NCBI RefSeq assembly: GCF_000220395.1
Contig: NW_004085928.1
Coordinates: 1 to 52,577, forward strand
DNA from: Ichthyophthirius multifiliis
Taxonomy: Eukaryota > Ciliophora > Oligohymenophorea > Hymenostomatida
Reading direction: 5' to 3'
DNA length: 52,577 nucleotides
Under the pieces are notes generated by a model, which saw only the letters and a program-made list of their open reading frames with translations, did no database searches and had not been told where the DNA came from. This document shows positions 1 through 13,045 of this stretch, in pieces. Numbering within the stretch: the first letter of the stretch is position 1; each line of letters starts with the position of its first letter. A program made the position numbers and the translations under genes.

Positions 1-379
1 TCCTTTTATTTACTAAGTATCATGTCTCATTCCTGTAGCTAAAACTAAATGATTATAGCTGATCTTCTGCCATTTTGTAATATAATTGCATTCTCATCAG
101 GTTATATTTATTTAACTGAACTTAATTCTGAAGGAGTAAATCTTAAATTATATATATATATATATATATAATTATAGGTTAATAATTACTAGTTAATTGC
201 GAGTTTAGAAAACTATACATAGTCACTTTTTTTGACATGTTATTATTCATAAACCATGCGGACTGGATAAATTTGATTTACAGGTGAATCAAAGCAAACA
301 AACATTTTAAATTTGCCGTGTGCAGCTTTATCAGTATGCGAACTTTATTTTGATATAATATTATTAAAGAAATATAAGT

Positions 380-470
380 AAACCTGCAAATACCACCAAG
401 ATTTGAACCGACCCACACAACATCATAGGAGTCCAAATCTTTAGGAGTAGGTTATCTCTTACTTCCTCCT
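380..470. ncRNA. candidate structured RNA: two adjacent stem-loops
   Basis: This patch is clearly less AT-rich than the surrounding DNA. Arms at 398-409 and 430-441 pair over about 12 positions (AAGATTTGAACC against AGTCCAAATCTT, with some G-T pairs). Arms at 443-449 and 460-467 pair over about 7 (AGGAGTA against TACTTCCT, one bulge). On the minus strand the first arm reads GGTTCAAATCT, close to a tRNA B box, but no acceptor stem or A box could be fitted. It could be a decayed tRNA, another Pol III RNA, or chance. Confidence 0.25.
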
Positions 471-2441
471 AAATTATAGACAATTTAATTATGGATATTT
501 ATTTTCTTTATATTTTTTAAACAATGAATCATTTTTAAATTAATTGTTTATAAAATATATAATTTTTTCTTTATATTATTATAATTTATTTATTTTTATT
601 TTTAAGCTTATATTTTATTTATTTATTACTATTATATTTTAATATAAATAATGTTTTTGAAAGTAATTTATTTTAAAATTATTATATTTCAAAAGAAAAA
701 ATTTTATTATTATTTTGTTTTATATATTATATATTAAGAATTTTTTTATTTTTATAAAACCATTTTCAACTTTAAATTTTATTATATTTTTTTTGATAAA
801 TATATATTAAATCAAAATATTTTTTTGTCTTTATTAATTAAATACCTTAAAATTTTATATATACAAATTATTGGCTCATATTATATTTATATATTTTGAA
901 TTTATTTTAATTTAAATTTTATTTTCTATTTTTATTTTTATAAATTATCATAATTTACATTATTTTGTATAAAACTTTATTTAAGATTTTGACTAATGTT
1001 TATTTTTTTCTTAAGAAATATTTAGAATAATTTTATTGATTCTTAAATAAATCCACATATTTATTATTAATTTAGTAACTAACAATTTATTTAATTTTAT
1101 TCTCTTTTTAAAATTAAATTTAATTATAATACAAATATGTTTAAATAATTATATCCATTTTTAATTTTTTTTGAATAACTAATCTATTATATTTAAGTTT
1201 AATTTTTGCTGTATTTATTTTTAAAATTAATCTACTATTAAAACTTAAAGCTTTTTGTTTGATTAAAATTTTTAAAAATTTTTCATTTATATAATCATAA
1301 TTATCTTTTTGGATCAATTAAACTTATATTTTAATTGATTATTTTATTCATGAGGAAAAATTCTTTTTGTTTAGTTAATGTTTCATTTTATTTCAATTTA
1401 AAAATTTTTATAATAATTATTAATTTTTGGTTATATTGATATATCAACAAAAATATTTTATTTTTTTCATCATATCATATATTTTTATTAATAACTTTTT
1501 TATCTATTTTATTATTTTTTATATTAACTTGTTTTAAAAATTTACAAAAAACAAAAAATTTTATTTAAAAATATTTTTTTTTTTTTTTTTTATTCTACTT
1601 TTTATATGTTTGTTATATTTTATTTTAATTGATTTGATTTATTTTTAGCTTTTTTTTTAATTTGATTTTATTCTTTTCTCTATAAAGTTTCCTTTAATTA
1701 AGTTTTTTATATTTATTTTTTAATATATAATTTAAGATTTTCTTATCAAAGAATATACTCTATAAAAATTTTAGTTTTTTTTTAAATAATTGGATTATTT
1801 ATTTTAAAATGAGTTTATTTTAAACAATGTATATTTTTTTTAATGTTTTATTAATATTATAATAATATTTATTATGTGGATTTCTATTAATAATAACTTT
1901 TATAACTTCATTAATTTATAAAAAATAGTTAATAAAGAATTTGAATATACAAAAGATTTAGATAATTTATAATAAATAAATTATTTTTTTCTAATTTTAA
2001 TGAAATGTCTAGCATATAAATATTATTTTAGCTAATATTTTTTTTCAAAATAAAATTATCATAAAAAAAATTCTAATTTTTTTCAATTTATAATTCCAAA
2101 TTTAAAATAAAATATATAATAATGGGTTGTTAAACGAGTAAAACTACAAAATAATAAAAAAAACCTTAAAAAAGTTACATTATAAATGAATAAAATAGTC
2201 AAAAGGTAAATGAATAGTAATAAATTTAGAATAATAAAAATTTTAAAATAAATATCTATATTTCTAAAGATGAAATTAGTTTGTTTCAAACACATCACAA
2301 AGACTTAAAAGAATAAATTTAATAATAAGAAATTGTTTAAAAAGAAAAATAAGAATAAAGCATACATTCAATTATACAAATTCCTTCTGAAAATCAAATA
2401 AATAAGATTATTAGATAATTGGATTATCAATATCAAACTTT

Positions 2442-2518
2442 AAATGATATAAAATTGAAACAATAATAATAGAATAATTAAAATGATATAAAATTAAAGC
2501 AATAATAGCAGAATAATT
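2442..2518. repeat. two-copy direct repeat, period 39
   Basis: Two imperfect copies lie head to tail, at 2442-2479 and 2481-2518. Both begin AAATGATATAAAATT and end AGAATAATT, with about four differences between them. It sits in non-coding AT-rich DNA and no function is apparent. Confidence 0.6.
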
Positions 2519-4708
2519 TAATTACATTAGAATCGTCTTAATATAAACATAATACAAGTATTTAAGTCTAAAATAATATAGTTTAAAAAAAAATAGCATA
2601 TAATAATTAAAATTAGTTGAATATATAGGCCAAAATCGAAATTTATTAAAATGTTTCTATCAGAAACAAATAATTATTTTACTTTAATAATATTACTTTG
2701 GAAGAAATAGAAAATGATTTTAAAAAAAACTGGCATAAATTAAAATCATAATATTCTTTATTATGAAAAAATTGTATTAATTTATATTTTATATTTATTT
2801 AATATTATTTAACAATTTTATGTTTTTAATTTTATTAATAATTTTTAAAATATAATTTGTTTTATAGTCGATCTAAATTTAAAACTTTTTTCAAGTTAAG
2901 CATTTTAAAGTTATTATTTTCATGACATATGTTAATTTAATGAATAAAATATATAATGATATTATTTTTAAATATTTAAAAAAGATTAATAAAATTTTTA
3001 TATTAATCTATTTTACTTATTTACTTTTTAAAAAATATAATGATATAAAAATTTTAGTGTAATTAATATTCATAGATTTTATTTGAAATTTAAAAATGAA
3101 AAATTAATTAAAGTATAAAAAAATAAATATTTAATTTAAAAAAATTAATTTATTTTTAATAAAAAAAAAAAACTTATAATTTCAAATAAATTGTATTAAA
3201 ATGCTAATTCGTGATTAACCAAATTAACAAAGATTTATATAAAAATAAAGAAATACTTCAGATGGTTTAAAATATTTTATAACAGAACGCCATTAAATTA
3301 ATTTATCTATTAATAATTCATTAAATTAAAAAATGGAACATACAAATATTTATATGAAAATGATTTCAAATAATTTTTAATTTATTAAAAATAAAAAAAA
3401 ATTATTAATACATTTAAAATGTAAATATAAATATTAAAAATAAAATATATTTGAATTTTTATAGATAATAAAAGCATCTTTTAAATGATAATTGATTAAT
3501 TATAAAGCCATCATAAGATACAACCTAACTAAGGATTAAAAGAGTAAATTTTAATATTAATTTATAAAAATATTATTAAAAAGAATAAATCAAGCAATTA
3601 GTAAGATTTATAAAATTATAATAAGACTAAAAAAGTTATCATTATTAATTAGAAAGATGCTAAACTCCTTAAAAAATTTTTAAAACACCAACTAAACAAA
3701 ATTTTACATAAATATCTGATTTTTAAGAATTATTGTCACCTTTAAAAATAAATACAAATCAAATTTCGTATATTCATAATATAACATCATAAAAACTTTT
3801 TAAATACTCAACTTAATAAATATAAGAAAAAGTTTTTGAATATAAAAAAATAAAAGATGTATGTAATAATTATTTTGTCAATATCTATATATTTTTTTAA
3901 TTAATTAATTAAGAAAACGTGTGAATTATAAAAACTAAAATATGAATTATAAAACCGAAATCAAGAAATAAAATTATTAATTACAAATGATAAAAATTTT
4001 GTTGAGAAATAAAAAAACAATATAACAATTTACGGCAGAGAATAAAATATAGGTTTTCATAAATTTTAAAATATGAACGAAGAATAAAGATTTAGAAATA
4101 TTATAATTAATGAAAATAAGTAAATATTAATAAATGAATGTGAGCATATTAATTAAATAAAAAATTAAAATAATCTGATATTTGAATAAATTGATTAAGA
4201 AAAAAATATAATTTAATAATTAAAAAAAACTATTTATGATACAAAAGCAGAATTTTTATTAAAATAAGTAATACTATATTATTTTCTTTATTACTATTTA
4301 TTATATTCTTTATAGAAATAAAAAGAAAGGCTTATAAATGATTTGCAAAATAGAAATAAATAAATGATAGGATTATCAAAGAATTATTTTGATAAAGTAA
4401 TTTTTTTTAATTTTTAAATATTTATTTATTTAAAAATATAATAAATAGCTAAACCTTTATAAATAATTAATATAAATGATATAATAAAATAATATTTGAT
4501 AAAGATTTTTAGAGAAAAATTAAATAAAATGAAATTAATTTTATATAATTTATATATCTATATTTAATAAAAAATTGGATTTATTATTATAAAAAATTAT
4601 ATTTAATATTTTTAAAAAAAATGTTTTTTTAATTTTTCAAATGCAAATAAAAAACAATTAAAATTAATACATTTTATATCACTTTTTTAACAAAATGAAC
4701 CTATAAAA

Positions 4709-7275
4709 TCAAGCTCTTTTAACTTTTTTCTATTTAGTTTTTTTATGTTTTCCTGATTAGAAATGTCCAAGTTGATTTTTTAATTATTTAATTTTATTTT
4801 TGGTTTTTTTAATTTATAAATTTTCTTAATTTCTTTTAGGTCTTAACATTTAAAGTAATTTTTTTTTTTATTTGTCTTTATTAGAAAGACCACCGCCTTT
4901 TTCTTTAGGTCCATTATACCATTTTTCCTTAACTTCTTTTCTTTTTTCTTCCTATCTTTCTTTTTTAGCCTCTGATTTTTTCTTTTTAAATATATTAATA
5001 TAATCTTAATTTATAAATCCATGAATATTTCTATTATTTTCGAATTCTTCTTCATATTCTTCTGAATCAAAAGAACTATATCCTTCAAATTTAGCAAGGT
5101 CCTCTTTTCTTTTCTTATTATTCAATTTCAATGTTTTAGATTTTTATTTCTTACTTACATCTTCACTTTTTTATTTATTTTATTCATTTTTTTATATTTT
5201 TCCTTCAATTTATATTTATTATACTTACTTTTTATATTCTTCTACTTCTGCTTCATCTGCATTTCCTTCTTCAAGTTCATCCTCAAACTCATCTTCATCC
5301 TCATCTCCTTCTTCAAGTTCATCTTCTTCATCTTCGATTTCGTCTCCTTCTTCATCTTCTTGATAATCATCTGAAATTTCAGAAACTTCATTATAGTCTT
5401 CTGAATTATAATCATTATTCTTTTTTTATTATTTTTTATCTTTTTTATTTTATTTGTAATCCTCTTGTTCTTCATCGTTTTCATCTTCTTCCCAAGAATC
5501 TTCATCGTTATAGTATCCATTAAGTTTCATTTTTTCAATAATTTCTTATTATTTAAAATCTTCTTCTTAAGCTTATTTCATTTGTAAAAATTTAATTTTC
5601 CTAAAATCTTCATCGGTCATAACTCTATCCATATAAATAGGCACATCACCTCCATCATCAATTAAATCAGCCCCTTCTATTTTATCATGTACATATTCTT
5701 ATCCATATCCAAGCAATTCGTCATTATCATCATTTAATCTACTATCTTATTTCATTCTTCCTCTAAATTTCTTATCAAGTAATTTCGGATTTATTTATCT
5801 AAATAAATTAATAATTGATTTAGCAGATTTACTCACATATTTATTTTTATAATTGTAATATCCAGCTAAATAATTCAAACTAAAATCATCTATTATATGA
5901 TAATTCTTTAAACACATTTCTCTTATAGTATTTAAACCCCATGTCATCGCCTATTCAGAACATCTATCATTCACAAAATTCTCTATTATATGCTTTACTA
6001 CACTTTAAAGTTCTTCAGGAGGAACTAAATTATTTAATAAAAAAAATAAAAAAAAATGTAAATATATACCTAATTTATGAACAGATTCAGCTAAATAAGC
6101 TAGAATTTTTGTAATTTCTTTCTGATGAGGTTATAAATATTTTTAAACAAAAGAATAAAAAGAAAGTATGATTAGTTAATGTCTTCCAATCATTCTTGAA
6201 ATTAAATGCATCATAGCCATTTTTACAGGAAACTTTTCATGCGATTTTTTCAATAAAACGAAAATTTTTTCACAAAAATCTTAAGGGTTGTAAATTTGAT
6301 CTATAGGGTAGAAATTATTTTTGATGGTTTATTTCATTCTTTTTCTTAATTTTTTTGCAGATTTTTTTTCTCACGTTCCATTCTGGCAATTTTAGCTTTA
6401 GTTTTTTTAGTTACTCCCTTTTTTTCTCTTTTGTCTTTATCATTATCATCATCATCATCACTACTGTCAGATTCATATTCTTCTAATTCAGTTGTAGCCA
6501 CCAAAAAAAAACAAGAAATCAATTTTATTTTATAACTATCATTTAAGCATCCAGAAGCGATAATATTTATTGTTTTCTAATCTATCCAAATGTTTTTCTT
6601 GTATAAAGTTATCATTATTTAAAGACTTCTTTTTGCGATTCCATCAGTATTCTTTTTTAATATTTCAAATATTATATTTTATATCTATTTATTTATTTTA
6701 ATATTTTTTGTATTTTTGTTCATTCTTTTAATGTCATTTACTATATGACTAGTTATCATTTTTCTTAATTCCTAAATATTAAAATTAATATATAAATATA
6801 TATATATAGATATTTTTTGTACTTTATCTTAACAATTTAAAAGTTTTAAAAGAAAAGAATTACTTTCTACAGGTTTCAAAAGATTTTTAGAACGTAAAAT
6901 CATTAAAGAAGCTACCATTTTTTTACGTAAAAAAGGATTCATTTAATTTGCATAATTATCCAAAAACTCAGTCACGTATTACTCGAGAATTTCGAATTTA
7001 TAAAATTAGGCTATTCTAGCTAAGAAAACAGCTAATTCGGCAAACTTTTTATTTTTTTATAAAGGATTTTCCTTTACTTTTTCAAATGTTTACTTGAATT
7101 CAGAATAATATTAGGTTACTTCTTTTCTATATAATTCAGGAGTTCGTCTTACTTTATAGGAAACTAATTCTAATTGTTTGACGAAATCTTCATCAGCCTT
7201 CTTTTCTTCTTCTTCTTGTTTTTTTTTATCTTTATCTTTATCTTCTTTTATAGGATTTTATATATTTGAGGCCAT
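4709..7275 (-). CDS. SDA1 homologue, 60S ribosome biogenesis factor
   Basis: SDA1/SDAD1 is a nucleolar protein needed for maturation and export of pre-60S ribosomal subunits. The start is ATG at 7275 (MASNIQNPIKED) and the stop is TGA at 4709-4711. Family blocks appear in order: YKVRRTPELYRKEV near the N-terminus, an LRSKNLL block, then VPPEELQSVVKHIIENFV, SIINLFRQINPKLLDKKFRG, GADLIDDGG and MTDEDFRKIKFLQM. A Glu/Asp-rich segment lies near 5240-5520, and a Lys-rich tail contains LGHF. TAA and TAG occur at many positions where Gln fits. Introns break the frame; one of about 45 nt near 6030-6075 separates SVHKL from VPPEE. About 2.6 kb including introns suits the family (human protein 687 residues). 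The next gene upstream on the same strand begins about 265 bases away. Confidence 0.9.
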
Positions 7276-7539
7276 TTTTTAATTTTAATTTAATATATAT
7301 ATATAATTATAATTTTAGTTTTTTATATTTTAACTTTTTTATAATTGTTAATTTTTTTTAATGTTTTTTTTAGTTTAAATAAAAAAAGCAAAATTTTAAA
7401 TAAAATATTAAATGAAATATTTTTATTTTTTATTTTGAATATTATTCAAATAATCTAATAATTTATTTTTTCTTTGAATTATCTTTTTTTTCTTCTAGAA
7501 AACATCTAGTACATGCACCCACCTCGTAACTTTTTTTAA

Positions 7540-8210
7540 AAAACTTACAATTTTTTTAAATAAATATAAAGCTTAATATCTACAACTCCGAAAAAAAGAC
7601 CACAATTATCTATCATATATAACTTAAAACTAATTCTAACTTTAATATGCCGAGTCTAAATAAAAAATAAATAAAAATTGAATTAAATTATAATATAACC
7701 TACAAATTAGTAAATTTTCTTAAAATCATACAATTCTTACAACAAGTAAATGGTCCACAAACAAGCTCAGTATATCCAAAATTATTAAATTAAACATATA
7801 ATTCATTATTAATAATTTAAAATCCCGTTTATTTTATTTTTGGTGTTTTTAAATCACTACTAAACGCTTTCTTAAAGAGTAATTATTTTCCATCTAAAAA
7901 AGTATATTATAATATTCTGTTTATCCTTATAAATCGATAATACAAATTTTACAAAGAATAAAAACTTTTATAAAACTATAGCATTTCTCACAATCTGATG
8001 AAAAATATTTTATTAGTAAGGAATTAATACCAACAAAACTTTAAGAAACGTATTCATAATCTTATTTTATCTAAGATTATTTGCATTTACTTTTCCACTA
8101 ATTTGATATTTTAAGGTCAATTTTTTACACTAATTCTTATTTAAAATAAATATGTTTATCAAATAAATTTAATAAAATAAGAAAAAATACAAAAAATTTT
8201 CTTCACATTC
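7540..8210 (-). CDS. probable spliced gene, Cys-containing protein, boundaries unsure
   Basis: I do not recognise the product. Reading the minus strand with TGA as stop, an exon around 8010-8160 gives DYEYVSQSFVGINSLL and SSDCEKCYSFIK. After an apparent intron (GT...TTTTTTAG) another exon gives DGKQLLFKKAF, TGFQIINNELYVQFNNFGY and ELVCGPFTCCKNC (about 7730-7800). A third possible exon follows a second intron near 7700. The Cys pairs and varied residue use look like coding sequence. The 5' end is unsolved: a hydrophobic stretch resembling a signal peptide (FFVFFLILLNLF, near 8180) follows an ATG that is immediately followed by TGA. The 3' end was not found before the SDA1 start. A diverged or partly broken gene is possible. 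Confidence 0.35.
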
Positions 8211-8224
8211 GTAATAAATGTTTA

Positions 8225-8278
<54 letters not shown>

Positions 8279-9452
8279 TGTTTATTAGATATGTATATTC
8301 TAAATGAATATATTATATACATAAAATAATTTTTTTCTTTGACCATTATTTAATTAAATTTAAACTAACATCTTTTGGTTTAATAAAATCTTTAAAAACT
8401 ATCTAATATTTTATTTTTTATTATTTATTGTATTATTATAACAAATAAAATATTTACTATTTATGATATTTTTAAAAAATAAAAATTATAATTTATCTAA
8501 AAAATTAATTTTAAATATATTTTCTTAAAAAATAATTAATTTTAAATATTTACTAAACAAAAAAATTAAAATTGAATATTTACATATTTAATTTAATTTT
8601 ATAATAATAAAAAAAAAGTATATATTTAAAAATAAATTGATTATTGATATTTAACAAATAAAAATAAAAAAAAATATAAAAATAAAATAATAGGTTAGTT
8701 ATTAAAATAATATACATTATATAACATATTTATATAAAAAAAAAAATCTTTTTTAAAATAAAGATAAATGTATAAAATTATATAAATAAAATGAAAAAAA
8801 ATATAAAAAGCAATAATAAAAAAAAAAATATAATAATGTTTTTAATTATATTAAAAATTTGTACAAATATATTTAATTGAATATATGAATAAATTAAAAT
8901 TATTGTAAGAATAAATTATTATTATTAGGCTCGAAATTTAGAAACTAATATTATAAAAAGATAATAAATATATATAAAAAATAAAAAATATTTATATATA
9001 AATAAAGATATATATATATATAAATTTATATATATATATTTATTTATTAATTAATTTAAATATCTTTTTATTCTTTTTTATAAAAAAAATCAAGTATTTT
9101 ATTTAATTAATAATGTTAATTATAAATTTTATATTAATTATTCATTATTTTTATTTTTTCAAATAACAAAATATTTGTTTTTGAATAAAAATTTCAAATA
9201 TATATGGTATTGAAAAAAAATTCTTTATAAGTTTTTATATATTATTAACAATATTTAAATATAAAAAAAAAAATATATATATATTATATTTAATTAATAT
9301 AAAAAAAATAAAATTTAATTATATATTATTTATTATATTTATTATTTTTTTTTATTAAACTAATTTAAGACAAAAAAAATAAAAATATATATATTTAAAC
9401 ATTGCATAACAAAAAATATAATAAAAAAAAAATACTAATACAAAAAAACAAT
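8211..9452. other. AT-rich intergenic DNA
   Basis: Nearly pure A/T with a long TA microsatellite (8226-8273) and shorter TA runs near 9007-9040. No plausible protein in any frame. It separates the stop of the RBR gene from the poorly resolved gene downstream on the same strand. Confidence 0.7.
8226..8273. repeat. TA microsatellite
   Basis: About 48 bases of TA dinucleotide interrupted once by AA. Intergenic. Confidence 0.9.
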
Positions 9453-9588
9453 TCATAAATTGTTACTTTCTAAAGCTTCTAATATATTCTTTTTAAACTA
9501 ATAATAATAATAAAAAATATATTTTTAATTATAATTTTTAATAAAAAAAATGTGTATATGTATTTATATATATATTTTAAATATTATA

Positions 9589-9624
<36 letters not shown>

Positions 9625-11363
9625 TTAAATATATATATAGAGATATATATATATATATTTATTTTTATATATTTATATTTATTACTTTTATTCCTGCCTA
9701 TGTTAAATTAACAATATCAATTTTATATTTATCGAATTCTGCTAAATTTTAATCTCTAATAAATCTTTCCTCAAAATCTGTTTTTTCAATTTTCGAATGT
9801 AAGGATTCAACTGTTTTTTCCAAATAGCTTTATTAATCTTCAAATAAATTTTTATGTAATAAATCATCAATGTAAAAGCCATAACAATAAGTCCATTTTA
9901 AACACTATCTAGCTTCAATAATGAAATTATTTGCTTCATATAAAAATTTTAAATATTATTAATCATAATATAATTTATTATGTAAATTATTAATAATATT
10001 TTCTATATTTTATTAATATTTAATTGCATTTAAATGTGCTTTTTAATTATTGCTATATCTTTCAAAATAAAATATGTATTTTTCCAATGCAGATTTTTCT
10101 TTATCAACCATTTCTTTCTTTTTTAATCTTCTACATATTTATTACATTTAAAATATCCACCTGTAGCTTCACCATGTGTTTTCCAATCTGCAAGACAAAT
10201 CCAACAAAACTCATGTCCACACCCATTTGGAGGTCTACAGGTCATATGATTACACCCTTAATTTTTTCTATAGGTTTTCGACATTTTGGGCATAATTTAG
10301 TGTATAATTAAATCCATTTAAGGTTTTCGCTTTCTGAAGAATGTTTTTTTTCCCATTCTTAAGCCATATAACATGTATTTGGCCTTTTTTAAAAAATATA
10401 TATTTGTATTTATTAATATTTTAATTTTTTTTTAAAAAAAAGAAAATAAAAGAAATCTAAAGAAAACAAAAGAAAAAAATTAATATATTTATAATTAATA
10501 TTTTTACGCATGATTATCTTTTCCACATTTAAAGCAAAAGACATTACCGCAAATACATTTGACATATTATTAAGTAAAATAAGCATTTTCAACTGCATAT
10601 TAACAATCAGGATATGGACAGCATTTCATAGTTGTACTTTGCATGCAATAAATTTTTCCAATATTTTTTTTATATTGCTTTATTTCATTTTCATTCTTTA
10701 AATATTTTAATATAAACGAATGTGGCACTTTAAGCGAACAATTTTCAAAAGGACATTTAAAAAAAACCTAGCCTTATTCACTTTATGTCTATTAATTTTT
10801 AAATCATAAATATTTTTATTTAATTTAAAATTTAATACCTTTTCTTTTATATATAAATACCAACAATTTTTACATATACTCTAATTACATATAAGAAAAT
10901 CAGATTAATCTGTTTTATCTAAACATACAGGACATACGAAGGTATTTTTAAATGGCTAATTGTATTTGGTTAAATTTGAATGCTAAAGTCCAGATTAGAA
11001 ACGTGCTTTATCTTCATTTTCGAAATATTAAGATTACAAAGCATCTTTTTTCCATTAATAATAATTATATATGAGTAAAACTTCATCAAAACTTAGATTT
11101 AAAATTTCCAGTTCTTGTTTTACTTTATTCTCTATTATATCGTATATGTCATTTGTTGTTTTCCAAACTAATGAATGCTTTTATTATATATAAATTTATT
11201 ATATATTTGTAATAAAAATTATATTGTATTTTTTTACATTTTACGAATTTTATTAAGAAAGAGCATTTTATACAAATTAATCTGAAATAGAGTAATCATC
11301 TTCTTCTTCAATTTAATCATCATAATAAATATCAGTACATTCATCATCATTATTACTATTCAT
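9453..11363 (-). CDS. RBR-type (Ariadne-like) E3 ubiquitin ligase
   Basis: Ring-between-ring ligases take ubiquitin from an E2 onto a RING2 cysteine before passing it to substrate. The start is ATG at 11363 with an acidic Asp/Glu leader. RING1 begins [19 protein letters not shown] and continues CKNCW (about 10860-10950). The IBR domain shows CPYPDCQYAVE and [16 protein letters not shown] (about 10500-10660). RING2 reads [19 protein letters not shown], then [13 protein letters not shown] (about 10165-10310); the Cys of HMTC aligns with the catalytic cysteine. The C-terminal Ariadne helices follow, ending with the exon [14 protein letters not shown] and TGA at 9453-9455, which matches the usual Ariadne end. 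Introns occur after the acidic leader, within and after RING1, and just before the last exon. Divergently transcribed from the small gene at 12105. Confidence 0.88.
9498..9685 (-). other. intron of the RBR gene carrying TA repeats
   Basis: A 188-nt GT...AG intron lies between the Ariadne-domain exon ending NLTQAGIK and the last 15-codon exon. It keeps the frame and holds two long TA tracts. The donor reads GTAATAAAT and the acceptor ATTATTATTAG. Confidence 0.75.
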
Positions 11364-12104
11364 TTTTAAGATGCTTTTATTTTTATTCAAATTTTTGTAT
11401 ATATATATATTTTTTTTTAATGTGTTATTATTATTTTAAAAGCTTTTATTTATTATTTTAAAATCTTATATATATTTATAATTTTTTTTTATTTTAAATA
11501 TATAATATTTTTTTTCTTTTAAGATAACTAAAAATTTATGATATTATTATTTAATTTTTTTTTTTAATTAAATGAAATAAAATAATAATTCAAATAAGTT
11601 CATATCATTTAATTATTTTATGATATTTTTTTTTTTAAGTATTAAAAATTATTTAATTGATTTCAAAAAGAAAAATAAATATTTTTATATTAAAAAATTA
11701 TTTTATTATCAATATACCTATATAGAAATTTAATTAATATTTATTTTTTATTTTTCTATTATTTTTTTTTTTTTAAAAAATATATATACTAATTTATTCT
11801 AAATAAAAGAATAAACAATAAAATTCTATATTGATTAAAAAATTCATATATATATTAATTAAAATATAAAAAAATCTCTCTAAAAAATAAGCTAATATAA
11901 AAATATAATCAAATTTCTATTATAATTTTTTACTATATACGAAAAATAAAAAAAAAAAATTATTAAAAAAATAAAATAAAATAAAAATAAAAATAAAAAA
12001 ACTATATATATCTTATAAAAATATATATTATTAATTTGCCTTTACTTATTCCCATAAATAATTAAAAGTATATTTCTAATTTTTAAATAAATTAATAATA
12101 ACAA
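11364..12104. other. AT-rich intergenic DNA between divergent genes
   Basis: About 740 bases of nearly pure A/T between the RBR start and the start at 12105. It must hold the promoters for both directions, but no motif stands out. No coding sequence seen. Confidence 0.65.
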
Positions 12105-12518
12105 ATGTAACAAAATTTATTCTTAATCCCTCAATTATATTAAAATAATCCTTCCGTACCATTACAGAAATTATCATTTATCTAAAATTCAATTTAAAAG
12201 GTGAATCATCATAATTTTTCGAATATTAATTAAAATATGAGGAAAAATATAGAATAGGAACAGATAAAAAATTCTAATAAATAAAGAAGTAGATCTCCTT
12301 ATAAAAAAAATGTTAATTCATAAGAAATCCTAAATAAAACGAAAGTTATAAAAAAGAATTTGAAACTTTTAAAAAATATTAATATTAAAGATATTGTCAA
12401 AAAGATATTTAAAAAAGATAACTTTTATCAAAATAATAAGTCCAAAGTCAATAATAACACGTTCATTCCAATTTTACCTAAATTTTTTATTTGTTAAAAT
12501 TAATAAAATGAATAATGA
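12105..12518 (+). CDS. small basic hypothetical protein
   Basis: An uninterrupted frame of 137 residues from ATG (12105) to TGA (12516-12518), with TAA and TAG read as Gln. It starts MQQNLFLIPQLYQNN, has a Ser/Arg/Lys patch (KQRSRSPYKKN) in the middle, then a Lys/Ile/Leu-rich segment (VIKKNLKLLKNINIKDIVKK), and ends FFICQNQQNEQ. No domain is recognised and no membrane segment is evident. It lies between two well-supported genes and its residue use is like that of neighbouring proteins, so it is probably real. The basic SR patch could be a nuclear localisation signal, which is only a guess. Confidence 0.55.
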
Positions 12519-13045
12519 CTGAATTTTGATATTATTTCTAATATAATATATTAATTTATTATAATAAAATAATTATTAAAAATTAATTTATTTTATAATA
12601 AAAATTTTATACTATTTTATATTTAAGTTTCTATGAATTTTATGTGATATAAGTATAAAATTATTTTTATTTTTATATAAAAGTTTAAAAAATAAATTTT
12701 ATTTAAAAAATTAAATTTTTATTTATATAAAATAATTTTTTTTATTAAAATAAATTTTATTTTTATGAAATAAATTTTATTTTTTTAAAATAAAATTTAT
12801 TTTTCTAAAATAAAATTTACTTTTTATCTTTATTTTTTTATATGGTTAATATATATTTATGGTTCAAATTGTTTTCAATAATTAAGGTCAATTATTTAAT
12901 TTTAATAAAAATAATTCTATAAATTCTATATTTAATCTTTATATAATGATAATTTTTAAAACATAATTAAAATATATTAATTAATACTAATTATAATATT
13001 AAAATAAAAATAAATTATATATAATTTTAAATAAAAGTAAAAAAT
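12519..13045. other. AT-rich intergenic DNA with degenerate palindromic repeats
   Basis: No coding sequence seen. Between about 12695 and 12830 the motif AAATAAATTTTATTT and its complement-like variants recur five or six times at about 20-base spacing, giving a ladder of small palindromes upstream of the MON2-like gene. Confidence 0.6.

Larger units (their letters stand above)
1..4708. other. AT-rich region, no gene recognised
   Basis: About 4.7 kb of nearly pure A/T with TGA, TAA and TAG scattered in all frames and no stretch that reads as a plausible protein under the ciliate code. The first 300 bases and 380-470 are visibly less AT-rich than the rest. A short TA run lies near 149-170. It could be a long intergenic spacer, or hold the far end of a gene lying outside the window. 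Confidence 0.6.

Noticed and set aside
1-276. Open frame from the first base to a TGA at 274-276
   Set aside because: At this composition about 90 codons without TGA is expected by chance, and the translation crosses a TA repeat without any recognisable motif.
361-480. tRNA gene on the minus strand
   Set aside because: A B-box-like word is present, but no acceptor stem, A box or credible anticodon arm could be fitted. It is kept only as a structured-RNA candidate.
5242-5520. Separate Lys/Met-rich 92-residue protein
   Set aside because: It is an out-of-frame reading of the acidic segment of SDA1 on the same strand.
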